This document shows, piece by piece, positions 50,894 to 62,380 of a stretch of 64,000 nucleotides of DNA. The position numbers and the translations under genes are program-made. The stretch is from Rhabdornis inornatus (Eukaryota > Chordata > Aves > Passeriformes > Rhabdornithidae). A model generated the notes under the pieces. The model searched no databases, was not told the DNA's origin, and saw nothing but the letters and a program-made list of their open reading frames with translations. The stretch covers positions 62,001-126,000 of the forward strand of contig VWZS01008894.1 of assembly GCA_013397075.1 (NCBI GenBank). The letters run 5' to 3'. The stretch's first letter is position 1, and every line of letters starts with the position of its first letter.

Positions 50894-51820
50894 ATATCAG
50901 GATTTAATTGCCATTGTGTGAAAGAGTCAAAAGACATCATAGGCCACAAGCAGAAAAATGTGGAACCTAAAAAAACCACATTGTTTCGGAGAAATCTCCA
51001 TCTTCTGTAAGTAACCCACTTAGCCAGCTTCTTTTGACTGCTCAGATAAGATTAGCTAAGAGAATTTCAGGCAGTTTTCACAGGTAAACTTTGAAGTTGG
51101 GAAAGGGGGGGATAACCAACCTTCATGGAAAACTGCTTCCATTTGGTGGTTGCCCTGATGGTGGCACTCTTCACTCTTGGATCCACTCACTGGCACCTGC
51201 CACATAAAGAATAATTAATAGGGTGGATTTAGCGTTCAGAAATAGGCAATCTTAAGAAAAGCTTTCCCCATTTTTTACATGCACCCTTCAAAAAGCAACT
51301 GTATAAATGTGCCGTTTTTAGAAACAATGGATTTTAATAGTGAGAGAGTGAAATTGTGTCATTCCAATATCAAATGTTTTCTAGTCTAAAAGGACCTCTT
51401 TTCACTTTCTCTGAATTTTTCTCCTCCCACTGTGAATGGCTTAGAGAACTGTTTTTCCTACTCCATGCTTTTATTTGATTTTTTTTCATTCTCCTTTTTA
51501 TCAGGCTAAAATGTTTCTGCAATATTCATGAATTCAGCAGCAGCCCAGGAGTGGGTGTCAGGTGTTGCTTTGCTGCTGTTTCTCCTGCTGGGTCCCCTGC
51601 TCAACCAGAGAGTACAATCACATTTTAGAATTCAACATTCTTGAAGTTGAGGAGGGTTGTTGTTGGAGGGTGCCTTTTTTTGTGTGGGTGAGACATGCTG
51701 GTTGTTGTGGTGGTGTGCTTTATATCTATGCCTGAAGGAAGAAATGTTCTGAACACAATAGGGTTTTACTGGTTCTTGCAGTACATTAATACTTTCCCAT
51801 ATTAGATTAAAACTATATCT
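50894..51820. other. Non-coding unique DNA
   Basis: No gene or dispersed repeat recognised. Segment 51535-51610 is G+C-richer but unassigned. Confidence 0.5.
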
Positions 51821-51898
51821 GAGATATATATATCTGTATATGTATTGGAGAGATTTTATATATATATATATGTTTGTGTCTCTGTGTGTGTGTATGGG
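51821..51898 (+). repeat. (TA)n and (TG)n compound microsatellite
   Basis: Two (TA)n stretches separated by about 20 bases lead into TGTTTGTGTCTCTGTGTGTG. Alternating pyrimidine-purine sequence. Confidence 0.85.
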
Positions 51899-54299
51899 TC
51901 TGGAAGTTAGAGTCAAAAATCTGTGAACAGTTTGAAGGATAGCCCCAAACTGCTGTCAGAGATTTGAGAAGTGCACATTACTGTACATGTTTCTAGTCAC
52001 ATGGTAGAAACGACCATGTTGAAATTTACATATATATTGGAATTTCTCAGAGGAATTAATCCCATTCTCAGACAGCAGTTCAGTTTATTCCTCTATAAAC
52101 CCTTGTGCAGACCAGCCAAACAATTTGTCTTGTCAAATGATTCAGATTTCACAGATACAACAAGCCCAAGTATGACTAGACATGCATTTTAGAATGATAT
52201 AAAAATGATAGGTTCTTCCCTTTCCTTTCTCTAATTTTCCCTCTTCCTCCATCATAACATTGAATTAAGGGAATAAGTAGAGTAGATCTCAGCCTAATTG
52301 ACAGCAGTGAGCTAGTGGAAAGATGTTGCCTTTATGTGATATCAGTATTCCACATCCTCCCTCAGGTTTAGAGATTGGTTGTGCTAGCTGTACAAACCAG
52401 TGAGGGCAAGCAAATCTCATGGTCTTGAAAGATGCATTTAGATGGATAGGTAAGAAATAGAGCTCTAATGTTGAAGTAAATAATGGAAAGAACTGATATA
52501 ACTATTAATTATATGTTGTTGGGATTTTTTTTCTACTTAGAGGGAGGGTAATGGAGAGTTTAATTAGAAAAAAGAAATAAGGAAGGCAATTACTGTTCCA
52601 TCCCATCACTTTCCTCAACATGATTAACAGCTAGAATTGTGTAGGCCTTAGGGCAGAGTTGAGTCTTGAGTATTTGAAAGAGATATCATTTTTATAGATC
52701 ATATCAGGGGAAAAAAAATCATATTTTTAAGTCATAGCCTGCACAGATAATACAGTCAAAGAAAAATTACAATATTAGAGATTTTTATCAGTTGGAACAG
52801 TATTACATCTGTGAATTCTGTTGCCAGTAAGTCTGGTATCTGCAACCTTAGGGAATATAGGATATTTATGATAAAAACTGGTGAAAGTTAAAGGCAGATG
52901 AATTTTAGCAAGTGCAAGTAAAGATTATGTTGCAACATTTTCTAAGATGAATGACTAGTATGGGAAGAAAGAAAGTCAATGAAGAAAGATGATTTGAAAA
53001 AAATTAGCTTGCAGGACTAAAAATTACAGATAAGTTAATTTTAAATGTACTAAAGGAGGAGAGAACATAGAACTGTATCAGAAAGCAGCCAGTGAAGTGA
53101 GAAAAGTGAAATCCATTTTGGAGAAAGGAAAGCATGATATTCAAGACAGGGTAAGGTAGATGTCACAGCTGAAAAATTAAAAAGGAATCAAGAGACTGAA
53201 TGGCCATCTGTATTTTCTTTAGCATCAGAGGGTTCTTCAGTCTCAGGTTAGAGACAGAAAGAACTCATGCCAAAGAGGCCTGAATGGAAGAATGAAAACA
53301 TGAGGTTTAAAGCCAAAGGAAGGCTATGAAACAGTGAAGTATGTTAATCACTGTGGTGTGCTCTCCCTGGGTGACAGGGCACTGCAAAACAGGTGAAAAT
53401 CCTGCAAGGATTACTCAAGGCATGTACAAAGATGGTAGTGTGTTTGCTTATCTTGTTCCATTTTTCCCTTTACTTTTTTTTTTTGTTGTTGTTGTTTTTG
53501 GCTGAGGGAGATTATTCTCTATGTGCTCTGACATGGTTAAGGTGCCTTTGGAAAGCATTCAGGGATTCAGTCTGCATTGTTTCAGAAGGGCTGCAAGCTG
53601 TGTTATTGGAAGTAAGTTATCCCTGCTTTTAGAGACACAAAATGAGCTGCTAGACCGATTTCTGATGATGCACAATGGGCCTTGTATGGCTTTCCAATGA
53701 GAGGCAAGGTTCCTTCTTCCACTCACTGGTAGAAGGCAAAAGGAAAAAGGTACCCAGTTGTTACAGGCTTGTTCTAATGTGGCAAATGTATTTTTTAAAG
53801 TTTTCTCTCCAATCATTCTCATTGCTTTACAGGTGTTGAAATGATGTCTGTTAAGGACAGTATACATTGTTATTAGTTCCTCATCTAAATGCTACATGAA
53901 AAAATTGTTATTTTATCTGTCCTTGATGTGCCTAGGAACAACACAATGACCTTCTTTAAAGTAATTCCCATGCAGTATTCTAAATACAATTTTAAATAGA
54001 TGTACAGAGAACAGCCATTTCCTCATATCCAGAAAGTAGTAACACTGCTGCCATCCTCTGCTTTTCATTTATGTACACTTATCTTACACTCCTGCACATC
54101 TCTCCCTGCGTCTGCCTGGACATGTTTTTGAAGAACAAAAATGGAAAACTCGGCAATAGGTATCAAATATTATTTAATTGCCTAGAAGTAGGTAACAATG
54201 TGTGTGTGTCTGTGCATGTGGCCAGTTGCAGAAACGATGTAATAGTCTAGGAGGCTGATAACATGCCAGGGAGCTGGGGATTGTTCCCTTGATGGTATC
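51899..54299. other. Non-coding unique DNA
   Basis: AT-rich DNA with a T/TTG-rich tract at about 53472-53500. No gene was recognised. Confidence 0.55.
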
Positions 54300-54840
54300 C
54301 AGATGCATTATTTGCAAAATACATTATTTGTGTGTGTGCACAGCTGGTTAGTGAAGGGTGCAGCCTGTTACGTGCATATAAAAATGAGTAATCCCATCTC
54401 CCTTCAGAAGATGTTCCTCCACCTTGCTAAACAAGAATACAATCCACCAGACTTCGCAGAGCTATTTCAGGATATCCTAGAAAGGCACAGCAGAATTGTG
54501 AGAAAACATAGCTGGCATCTGGAGTGCAGAGGCACAGAGGATGGCATGCACAGAACCTGCTGCCTCCGCTGTGCTCTGCTCTGCTGAGTGCTCTGTCTCC
54601 CCTGTTTGCCTGAGAGCTGGAATTGTACACACAGACACTCTCGCTCTCCTCCCTCTGTTCAGCTCGGAGGCTGAAAGAGAACTATTGATGTGCAGTGCCT
54701 TATCGAAAGAGAGGGATAAAAATATCTCAGTTTTGGCTGAAACATTTCATCGTGAAAACTATCCAGCCTTGGCTGAAGCTGATCTCCGCAAAAGATTGGC
54801 AATGAGCGATTTCTAGTGTCAATACAACTTAAAGTGCACA
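54300..54840. other. Repeat-free, G+C-richer island; possible regulatory or exon-like segment
   Basis: Contrasts with AT-rich flanks. The + strand is open for 94 codons (54303-54587), but the peptide has no recognisable domain. The second half (54680-54840) has intact-looking blocks such as CTTATCGAAAGAGAGGGATA and GCAATGAGCGATTTCTAGTG with retained CpGs. It could be a conserved element or a non-coding exon. No splice-site or promoter combination is convincing. Confidence 0.25.
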
Positions 54841-54872
54841 CAAAGATGCAATTTTTGTGGGAGAAATTTATG

Positions 54873-54935
54873 GTTCTTTTTTTTCTTTTTTTTTTTTTTT
54901 TCTTTGTTTGGGTTTTTTTTGTTGTTTTTTATTTT
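54873..54935 (+). repeat. T-rich low-complexity tract
   Basis: T runs interrupted by single C or G over about 60 bases. It could be the reverse of an A-rich tail, but no element body was identified beside it. Confidence 0.88.
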
Positions 54936-56118
54936 ACTCTGGCTTCAGTACCAGATAGAAGCAGTGATTGCTGCTATATAGTTACTCACCTTTCCAGTAG
55001 ATGGTAGTACAGATGTGCTTAAAAGACTATTGCATTTGGGACTGAAACAAACGGTATGTAGACATTTTCAAATACTGAATAAGGAAGAATTTTTAGCTGT
55101 ATCAGTTTTAAAACTAAGCCATGTAAAATTGCCATTGGGGGGAAAAAATGAACATCAGGATCTCTTTTACTCTAGGCACTGATCTATAGGAAGCTACTAA
55201 AAGTTTTATTTTGATAGAAATCTAGGTTGAAATGCCAATGCACATAATTGGAAGGATCTCTATAAATCATTGACACAACTATTTATGTAGTGTTCTATAG
55301 TCTGTGGTGCACAATAGTATCACTGAATGCAAAAAGCTGTGGCTGTGTTAGTCTGTGTTATAAACTGCATGTATTCAGATTTTAACTAGGCTTGACTTAG
55401 TTATTCATAGAGAGAGAGATAAAAATCCTTTGTGTGACCAGCTCTACAGATTTTCCCTCATATATCCGTTATTCCTGTCTGTGCTGATTTTATGAGAAAC
55501 CACTAAACAAACATAAGATAACAAATGCAGATCATTAATGATTTTATTATAATTTTAAAAATAAGCCATAAAAGATACCTCTTAGAATAACAATTTAACT
55601 TGTGAGTTTTCTAAGGGGTATTTTACACAATATTTTAACTCTTTAACAAACCTTAACAGAAGAAATACCCAGAAAAGGAAGAGGAATGGTTCACATTTTT
55701 ATCTAATAACCAAAAGTCTGATTTTATTGAAGCTATTTTATTTGTCACACAAATGAAAAAAAAAAGTGGAAAAAATTGTCAGTTGTTTACTGCATAGATT
55801 TCTAATTTTTTTTTTTCCTCACAGGGAATATTAACATTTGATCTGTTAATATCTACAGAATATTTTACTAAGTCATGTCAATACATAAGATCCATGGGAT
55901 GTTTTTTATTGCCATTATGGTTGCTACTGGTTCATTTCAGAGCCACATACATGTTGCTACATACTGCTTGTTACTAGATACACTAAACCCTGCTTAGAAT
56001 AAATCTCCATGAGCTCTCTGAACACTGACATCAGCAACAGCTGATGTTAATCAATATGGCTGTCATATTACCTCCAAAGCACTAAAGCATTAAAATAGAT
56101 TTCTTTTTAGGAGATTTA
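54936..56118. other. Non-coding unique DNA
   Basis: No gene recognised. TGGAAGGATCTCTATAAATC at about 55250-55269 faintly resembles a decayed CR1 tail but is too short to call. Confidence 0.5.
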
Positions 56119-56180
56119 TACACACATTTACATACATATGTATATATATATATATATGTATATAAACATATACATAGAGA
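56119..56180 (+). repeat. (TA)n-rich microsatellite
   Basis: CACACATTTACATACATATG is followed by about nine TA units and a TATAAACATATACATAG stretch. Largely self-complementary. Confidence 0.88.
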
Positions 56181-58411
56181 GATAGGAAGGGTATAAAAAC
56201 CATTATTTGTTTTATTAGTGTTTTCTGATATAATGATTGCCACTGAGGAGACTCTGATGCAGGACTTACATTTGAGGGAAGAGCAGTGGGTTCATTTTAA
56301 GTGACACACTCAAAAAAAATGAAGATCGGTAGCAAGGCAGAAGGCAAGTAATTATGTGGAAGACCATGGATTCTGCTCCAATAACCTGTTTCTAGCAAAA
56401 ATAGTAGAGATATGGCAATAAGAGCCACTACCTTCTGGATGATGTCAAAAGAGAAATTGTCTTGACAAATGAGGGAGGTTTTAAATGGGAGTTTTCTCTG
56501 ACCTACGATACAAGGAAAGGTTATGCTAATATGTTAAGGCACAGGACTTTGCTAATGGCTGAGCTGTAGACGAGGCAGTGCAGCTCAAGATGAGAGTCAG
56601 GTCTTTGTACTTCTCTCTCCCTGAGTGACTGAGAAACACTCATTATCCTGTCCTAGGTTATCCTATTATAAATGCTCTTAGCTTATTATAAATGTTCTCT
56701 GATATAAATGTTGCAAACAGTGATCTTGGAGAAGAAAGTGTGAAGTTTCTGGCACGAGGAGGACAAACTACTTCTGTTTTAAAACTAAGAACAGCAGTTG
56801 TCTTGTCTGAGCCAAATTCTGTTTCATGAACAGTTATCTAGCAATCCATGCAATCAGCTATAAATATTTCAATTTTTTCCCCCAAAATATATATTTTTTC
56901 TGATTAAAGCTTAATTTGGCCCTGAATTATTCTACATATACTTCTCCCCATGAACAGTGAACTCAAAAAATACTAATCTATTTTAAGCACCTTGAAACCC
57001 ATTTCTCTCTTCAGCTAATGAACTATGCAAAGGAGCCTCAGTTGCCTTGGGGAAGCTTGTCAAAACCATCACAAGGAACCTTTATAAAGCCTGAAGGACA
57101 TGTATCATAATGTATAAAATTTGTCATAGCATATCATTACTACCTTTTGGGAGGCTTGTTACAACAATTATGGATGATTAAGCCATATTAAAAACAAAAG
57201 GCAGTTCCGTGACCAGCAGAACAAAGGAAACTGAGTTTACCATGGTTTGGGGTGGGGGGTTTAATGGTTGTCTAGTTTAGTGTGATAGAAAATGAATCTT
57301 CATTAAAGGTTTTCCTGACATAAAGATATTTTCAGGAGACCTCTGCAGGGAGGATCCTTTGGTGTCCAATACCACATTTATGCAAGATTGTGTAGGATGT
57401 CTGTGGCTGCAAAACTCAGACCCGTGTAATTATTTCTGAGACATCTACCTTCCACAAATCTTGCTGCAATGAACTGTGCAGAAATTATCAAAAGTTATTG
57501 GGGGATGTGGGAGGCACAAATGCCTTTAGAAAGGTACATAATTGCAGTCTGATTATAACTGGGGAACAGGGCTTAAAGAGTGCCTGACATTCAGCCTTCC
57601 CTACTTTTTTTACTGTCCTGAGTGCTTCCTTTCCCACTTACTTTCATTTCAGACTGAGAAACAGTGTGAACATGATTATGTAGAAGAATGCATGCAACTC
57701 TCACCTGGCAGAAGGATGGAAAGGGCAGTTTGGCCCAAGGGAGAAACTCATACTCAGCACATAAACTGCAATGTCAAATACAGGTATGCCCTTTTCTCTG
57801 GTCTGCACAAGCCTTGCACAGTAAGCAGTGCCAGACTCAACAGGAACAGGTAGACTACCCTCAGGCATGCTCTAGAAAGATGAGATTTGAAGTCTTTGTC
57901 ATGAGGAGGGAACAGCACTCTGGTCATTAGCTACTCAGCTAATGTGTAAAAGCCATATTAGTTTTGTATCCTGCAGCCAGCCTTGCTGAGTGTGTTGGTT
58001 GTTTTGAGTCTCAAACACAAATGCTTAACCGTCCCTCTGCACTGTGGGTTTCCTTTTGTGGGTTTTTTTTTGTTATTGTTTTTTAATTGTATCTAAGCCA
58101 AAGATAAATCTGATGTCTGCCTACAGTGTGTTTTGGAGCACCAGGCAGCAATCTCTAAACCCATTGTGACCAAACCAATGGCAATAAAACTCATCAGCTC
58201 AGCCACAATAAGCTGAGACAAAGTGCTGCCCTAATAGAGCTGTGATGCTATCAAGAAAAACCAGTGGCCGTTGCATAGGAATGCTCTGCACTGCACCATG
58301 TGAAGATATTCACAGTAGTTTGCATAACCTTGCATTTCTAGGAGGATTTCATAGACCTGCATTGCTGGGTACTATGAGGGACAAGTTTGGTAATAATGGG
58401 TATCGCTCCCA
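56181..58411. other. Non-coding unique DNA
   Basis: AT-rich DNA with a G run inside GGTTTGGGGTGGGGGG (about 57244-57259) and a T-rich stretch at 58052-58087. Short open frames at 57.5-57.9 kb have no motifs. Confidence 0.55.
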
Positions 58412-58546
58412 CGAAGAAGGAGAAGAAGAAGACAAAGACGAAGAAGAAGACGAAGAAGAAGACGAAGAAGAAGAAGAAGAAGAAGAAGAAGAAGAAGAAG
58501 AAGAAGAAGAAGAAGAAGAAGAAGAAGAAGAAGAAGCAGCAGCAGC
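58412..58546 (+). repeat. (GAA/AAG)n trinucleotide repeat with GAC and CAG variants
   Basis: The first part (58412-58463) is GAA units interrupted by GAC in a rough 12-base period. Then 58464-58536 is pure GAA/AAG, about 24 units, and the tract ends in CAGCAGCAG. All-purine for more than 70 bases. A 120-codon frame (58242-58604) runs through it and would encode an acidic Glu/Asp tract; since any frame through GAA units lacks stops, this is not evidence of a gene. Long GAA tracts are length-unstable and can form triplexes. Confidence 0.96.
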
Positions 58547-61500
58547 CCTAAGCACCACCACTGCTAGTGGAGACCTTCGTGTCAGCTTGCAGATTCTTGT
58601 GTGAGCTGGCTAAACTTCAGCTAACCATCCATACCAGAACAGATTGCAACTCACATCTTAATTACTTGGATTTTTTTTTTTTAATGAAATAGAATAAATT
58701 GAGATGCTTGCTAAAATTCTGATGACTGTTGGTAACCTGATGGTGCACATAAATTTGGCTAGATAAGGCTTCACAGTGAAACTTTGAAGAAGACTGGGTT
58801 GTCCAGAAATTATCATTGCAAATTAGTACTACCTAATAGACACTGCAATTAACTTCTGATATAATTATAGGCCACCTTTTTAACTCTGCCAATTCTTTTG
58901 ATCTTCAGGAATAACCACACCAGCTAGCAATCTCTAACACAATGGAATAGCAAGTATGCAAGCCATGTATCACAAAGAAAATATTTTTAATGTGTTTATG
59001 CAAAACAAAACACTGCTCTGCTCCATCTTTTCTACCTTTTTGTAAGGAAAACCATTGCCTACAGTTATTTACTTAAATCACGTCTTTTATTATCCATGTT
59101 TTATTCCAAATTTCCTTTTTTGTGATAGCTATTTATCATAGCAAAAGCAAAACAGAAGCACTTCAATGTGGGAGTTTTATAGGAGGAGGCTTTAGTGAAG
59201 ATGGGATTGATACATCAAAGTCTTATCCCATGATAACAGATGTATTTAAATATTTACCTTCATTTTTGTCCTCTACAGTTAATAAAATATTTCCCTAGCA
59301 TAAGCTGCTAAATGTATTTCCCCTTTTTTATTCTTATTAAAATTGTGATTTGATGATATATTTGTAAAGCAGTGACTAGTTATTAACATTTCTTTAAAGG
59401 CTTCAATATTTGAATGGCCAAATTCCAGCTTGAGTAATTTGATTCTGCCTACTTAAATTGCCCTCACAGTTTCAATTAGATAACTTATTCTTCTATTCTT
59501 TATTCTCTAAAACTGTTCTGCAGCGTTGCTGCCACTATTAAACAGCTGCTCAATTTTGCCCCAGAGGTGACTTAACTGATCCCTATAAACAAAACAAAAT
59601 ACATAAAACAAACTTAATTTTTTCTGGATGAAAGTTGGTAAATATCAGTTTTATGGTGGGTAAGTATTGTTTTTGAATGCCCATGTTTATGCTCATTTTA
59701 AGGGTAATGATATAGAAACCTTTCCCATAGTGTCCTATTAAGAGTGCTCTGGAAAGGAGAATTCATATTCTGTACCTGTTCAAAACCTTTCCAAGGACAA
59801 TCACCTAGAATATTGCTTTTAAACTGTAGGTGTCTTGCCATATGGGTATAAGAGTGACCCCACAAAGAGATATAAGAACTGTAGCCTAAATGTGAGTATC
59901 TGAAGATGTCTCAAAAAGGCAACCATGTATGGCATATCAGGCATACTGTGGAGGACTCCTCCTCCCATGCTTTTGGAAATCCTGGCAAGGCCTTTAGAAG
60001 GAAATGCAATCCCAGATATCTTTAGAAGACTCTTCCATATACCAGAATCTCAGCCTGAAACTATCCAGTTGCTGCACAGTAATTTTACTGTACCAAGAAA
60101 ATCACATTCTTTCTACATTTCTTAAACCTGTGAGACTCTCTTCCTCAAAGAAAAGGATCAGAAGTAGCAAAGACCACTGTCTGCATCATTTAAGAGAAGT
60201 TTTAGTGGGGCCACACACTGACAGTGTACAATGCATTAAAGATTATTTTTTTCCCCCCCTATCCAGACCTATATTTCTGCTCTTTACAAGGGACCTGTTC
60301 AGATTACAGTGGTTACTGCAACTTCAAGGTAATGTGATGCTACCGGGAGGTCGCGTGGGAAATCCCTGTGTAACTGCACATCAATAATTAAGCAAAATTT
60401 CAGAACAGGCTTTTGGATTTAGGCCTTTGTAAATTAAATCTTCCCTTCTTTCTTCATACAAGGTTTCTATAGATAAATCTTCAAATAGGGCTAGGACAGG
60501 TAGGCCCCAGGCTTATAAAAGCTATATATATACTGAAAATATTTCTGGGATCAATTAAAAAGGAATGTTTAAATATAGAACCTGTGAAAATTGAAGGAAT
60601 ACTTAAACATTTATAATTTTCAGTGCTACTGTGGCTGAACAGGGCTTCTTATATTTTTCCCCTTCCTCCTATTTCCTGGGGTGGATGACATATACTTGGT
60701 GAGTACCTTCGAGCACACATTCCTCTGGGGTTTTTCCTGCTATTCCATCTTGAAGAAGACAACTTGCACTCCTAGAGAAAGATAAATACTCTTCTGCAAT
60801 ATTTCTTTCTCTTTGGGGGATATAAGGCTTTTCACTTTTCTTGACGAACTGATAAAGTTTAGAGCATCACCTCAAAGACTTTCTGCACTTTGAGATTTCT
60901 CATCTTCTATTTCTTCCCAATTCTGCTTTATTTCTTTTCCTAAAGTTTAATCTTCATCCGCATATTTTTCATATCTGTGAATCTTCATGCAGTCCAATCT
61001 TTTTTCTATATATTCTATTTCAGACAGCAAATCTCTTCTCTTCCTTTTCCATCCCTATTCTGTGCCCCTTTCAGCTCTTTCCCAGCCCCAGGCTTTTCCC
61101 TGCCTCAGCATTAGGGGGAAAATGCTGCCTACCAATCTCTCCGATTATATTGAGCTGCACTTCAGGATACAGATCTGAGCTTTAGCATTACTTTCTGCCT
61201 CCTGCTTGTGCTGAAGGGCTGAGACAAATGAGACAACAATACTCAACCCTGGATGTTGAAAATAGCATTGCAGGAAATGTCAGGGCTACAGAGTCTTAAT
61301 GCAACCTAAGAACCTGGAGGAAATCAGACCATGTAAGGGCAGGGCAGTTTATGAATCAGCCCAATATCCAAATCGTAGTGCAAATCCTAAACAAAATTAG
61401 GAGTTTACTAGAACTGTTCCAACTACAAAAGATTAATATTTTAAATAAAACTCTAACCAAAGCATACCAGGGTTCCTCTTAAAAATCAAGGCTGCCACAC

Positions 61501-62063
61501 TATTATGGGAGTATCTGTTTTTAATTAATAAAAAATCGTGGCTTTTTTTTATCCCTTCCTCTCACCAGAGGATGAGCAAAGACAGCATGAAACATACCTT
61601 GGTGTTGTTGCTGCAAAGACTGACAGCATCAGTCTCGTGTTGTGTGTTCCAAAAAATGCTCTGTCATGGATATGGGCTTATTTTATTTTTTTTTATCTCA
61701 AAGAAAACATGCTCAAATATTTCAAATCTGCCTCATTTCACTATTAGGCAAAAAAGTTTTGTCCATAGGGAAGAGAATACACAGAGTAAATGTCAGTGCT
61801 AAAGAATGGTGATTTTGGGAGCTGTCTAATTGTGTATCACATTTCCTAAAACATTATCAAAGTAGCACTGTGCAGTTAGACCAGCTGAGGGGAAAAAAAA
61901 AAAATGCTCTCATAGAAAGATCTTATATTTTATGGACAGATTTCCTTATAGATCACATCTGCTCAACATAAATTTGGAATGGAAATTTTCACAAAGCAGG
62001 GAGTGTAAACTATTCAGCCTTTTTTTTCTTGGCTTCCACAGTTCCACTGTACTTGAGTTCAGG
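58547..62063. other. Non-coding unique DNA, 3.5 kb
   Basis: AT-rich DNA with short homopolymers (T run about 58671-58682). Open frames at 59.9-60.4 kb and 61.5-61.8 kb have no recognisable motif. No repeat family identified. Confidence 0.55.
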
Positions 62064-62380
62064 TTGTTGCATTTGGTGGTTTAGCACCAGCAGGAAATTA
62101 AACTCCAAATAATCCACTCCCCTACCCTGTTTGTTTTGGTGAGGAGGGGACAAAATCAGACACTGTGGGTTGAGACAACAATTTACTGGAAGCAAAAAAC
62201 AATGAAATAAGAAAGGCACAGTAGCAACAGCAGCATTAAGAACACAACTATACAAAAAAAGATGTTTTACCCACAAAAAAGGTGTTCACCACCTCATCTT
62301 AGCTCCACATGGCCACCAGGACCAGAACCAGGAAGGTTCTGCTCCCTGTAGGATGTGTCCATGTGGCTTCCCCAGGTAAC
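62064..62380 (-). mobile_element. Avian endogenous retrovirus LTR, truncated
   Basis: The + strand reads TTTGGTGGTTTAGCACCAGC, then AGGAAATTAAACTCCAAATA, ACTGTGGGTTGAGACAACAA, TTTACTGGAAGC and TGTTCACCACCTCATC. This follows the reverse complement of a widespread bird ERV LTR (family blocks GTGGTTTAACCCCAGC, GGCAACTAAGCACC, CTCGTGGGTTGAGATAAAGACAG, GCTCACCACCC). The 3' (U5) end is near 62064-62075; the outer U3 is lost or too decayed past about 62380. No retroviral genes. The GTGGGTTGAGA block is shared with the LTR at 28.3 kb, and both are on the minus strand, but 34 kb apart they are independent insertions. Confidence 0.68.

Noticed and set aside
55250..55282. Possible CR1 tail
   Set aside because: Only about 20 of 32 bases resemble the CR1 tail and no extension is visible on either side.
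58349..58561. 70-codon poly-Ser frame on the minus strand
   Set aside because: Pure complement of the same GAA repeat.
58242..58604. 120-codon frame encoding an acidic Glu-rich protein
   Set aside because: The acidic part is the GAA microsatellite, which has no stops on this strand. The flanking residues show no domain, and the frame lacks promoter or splice support.
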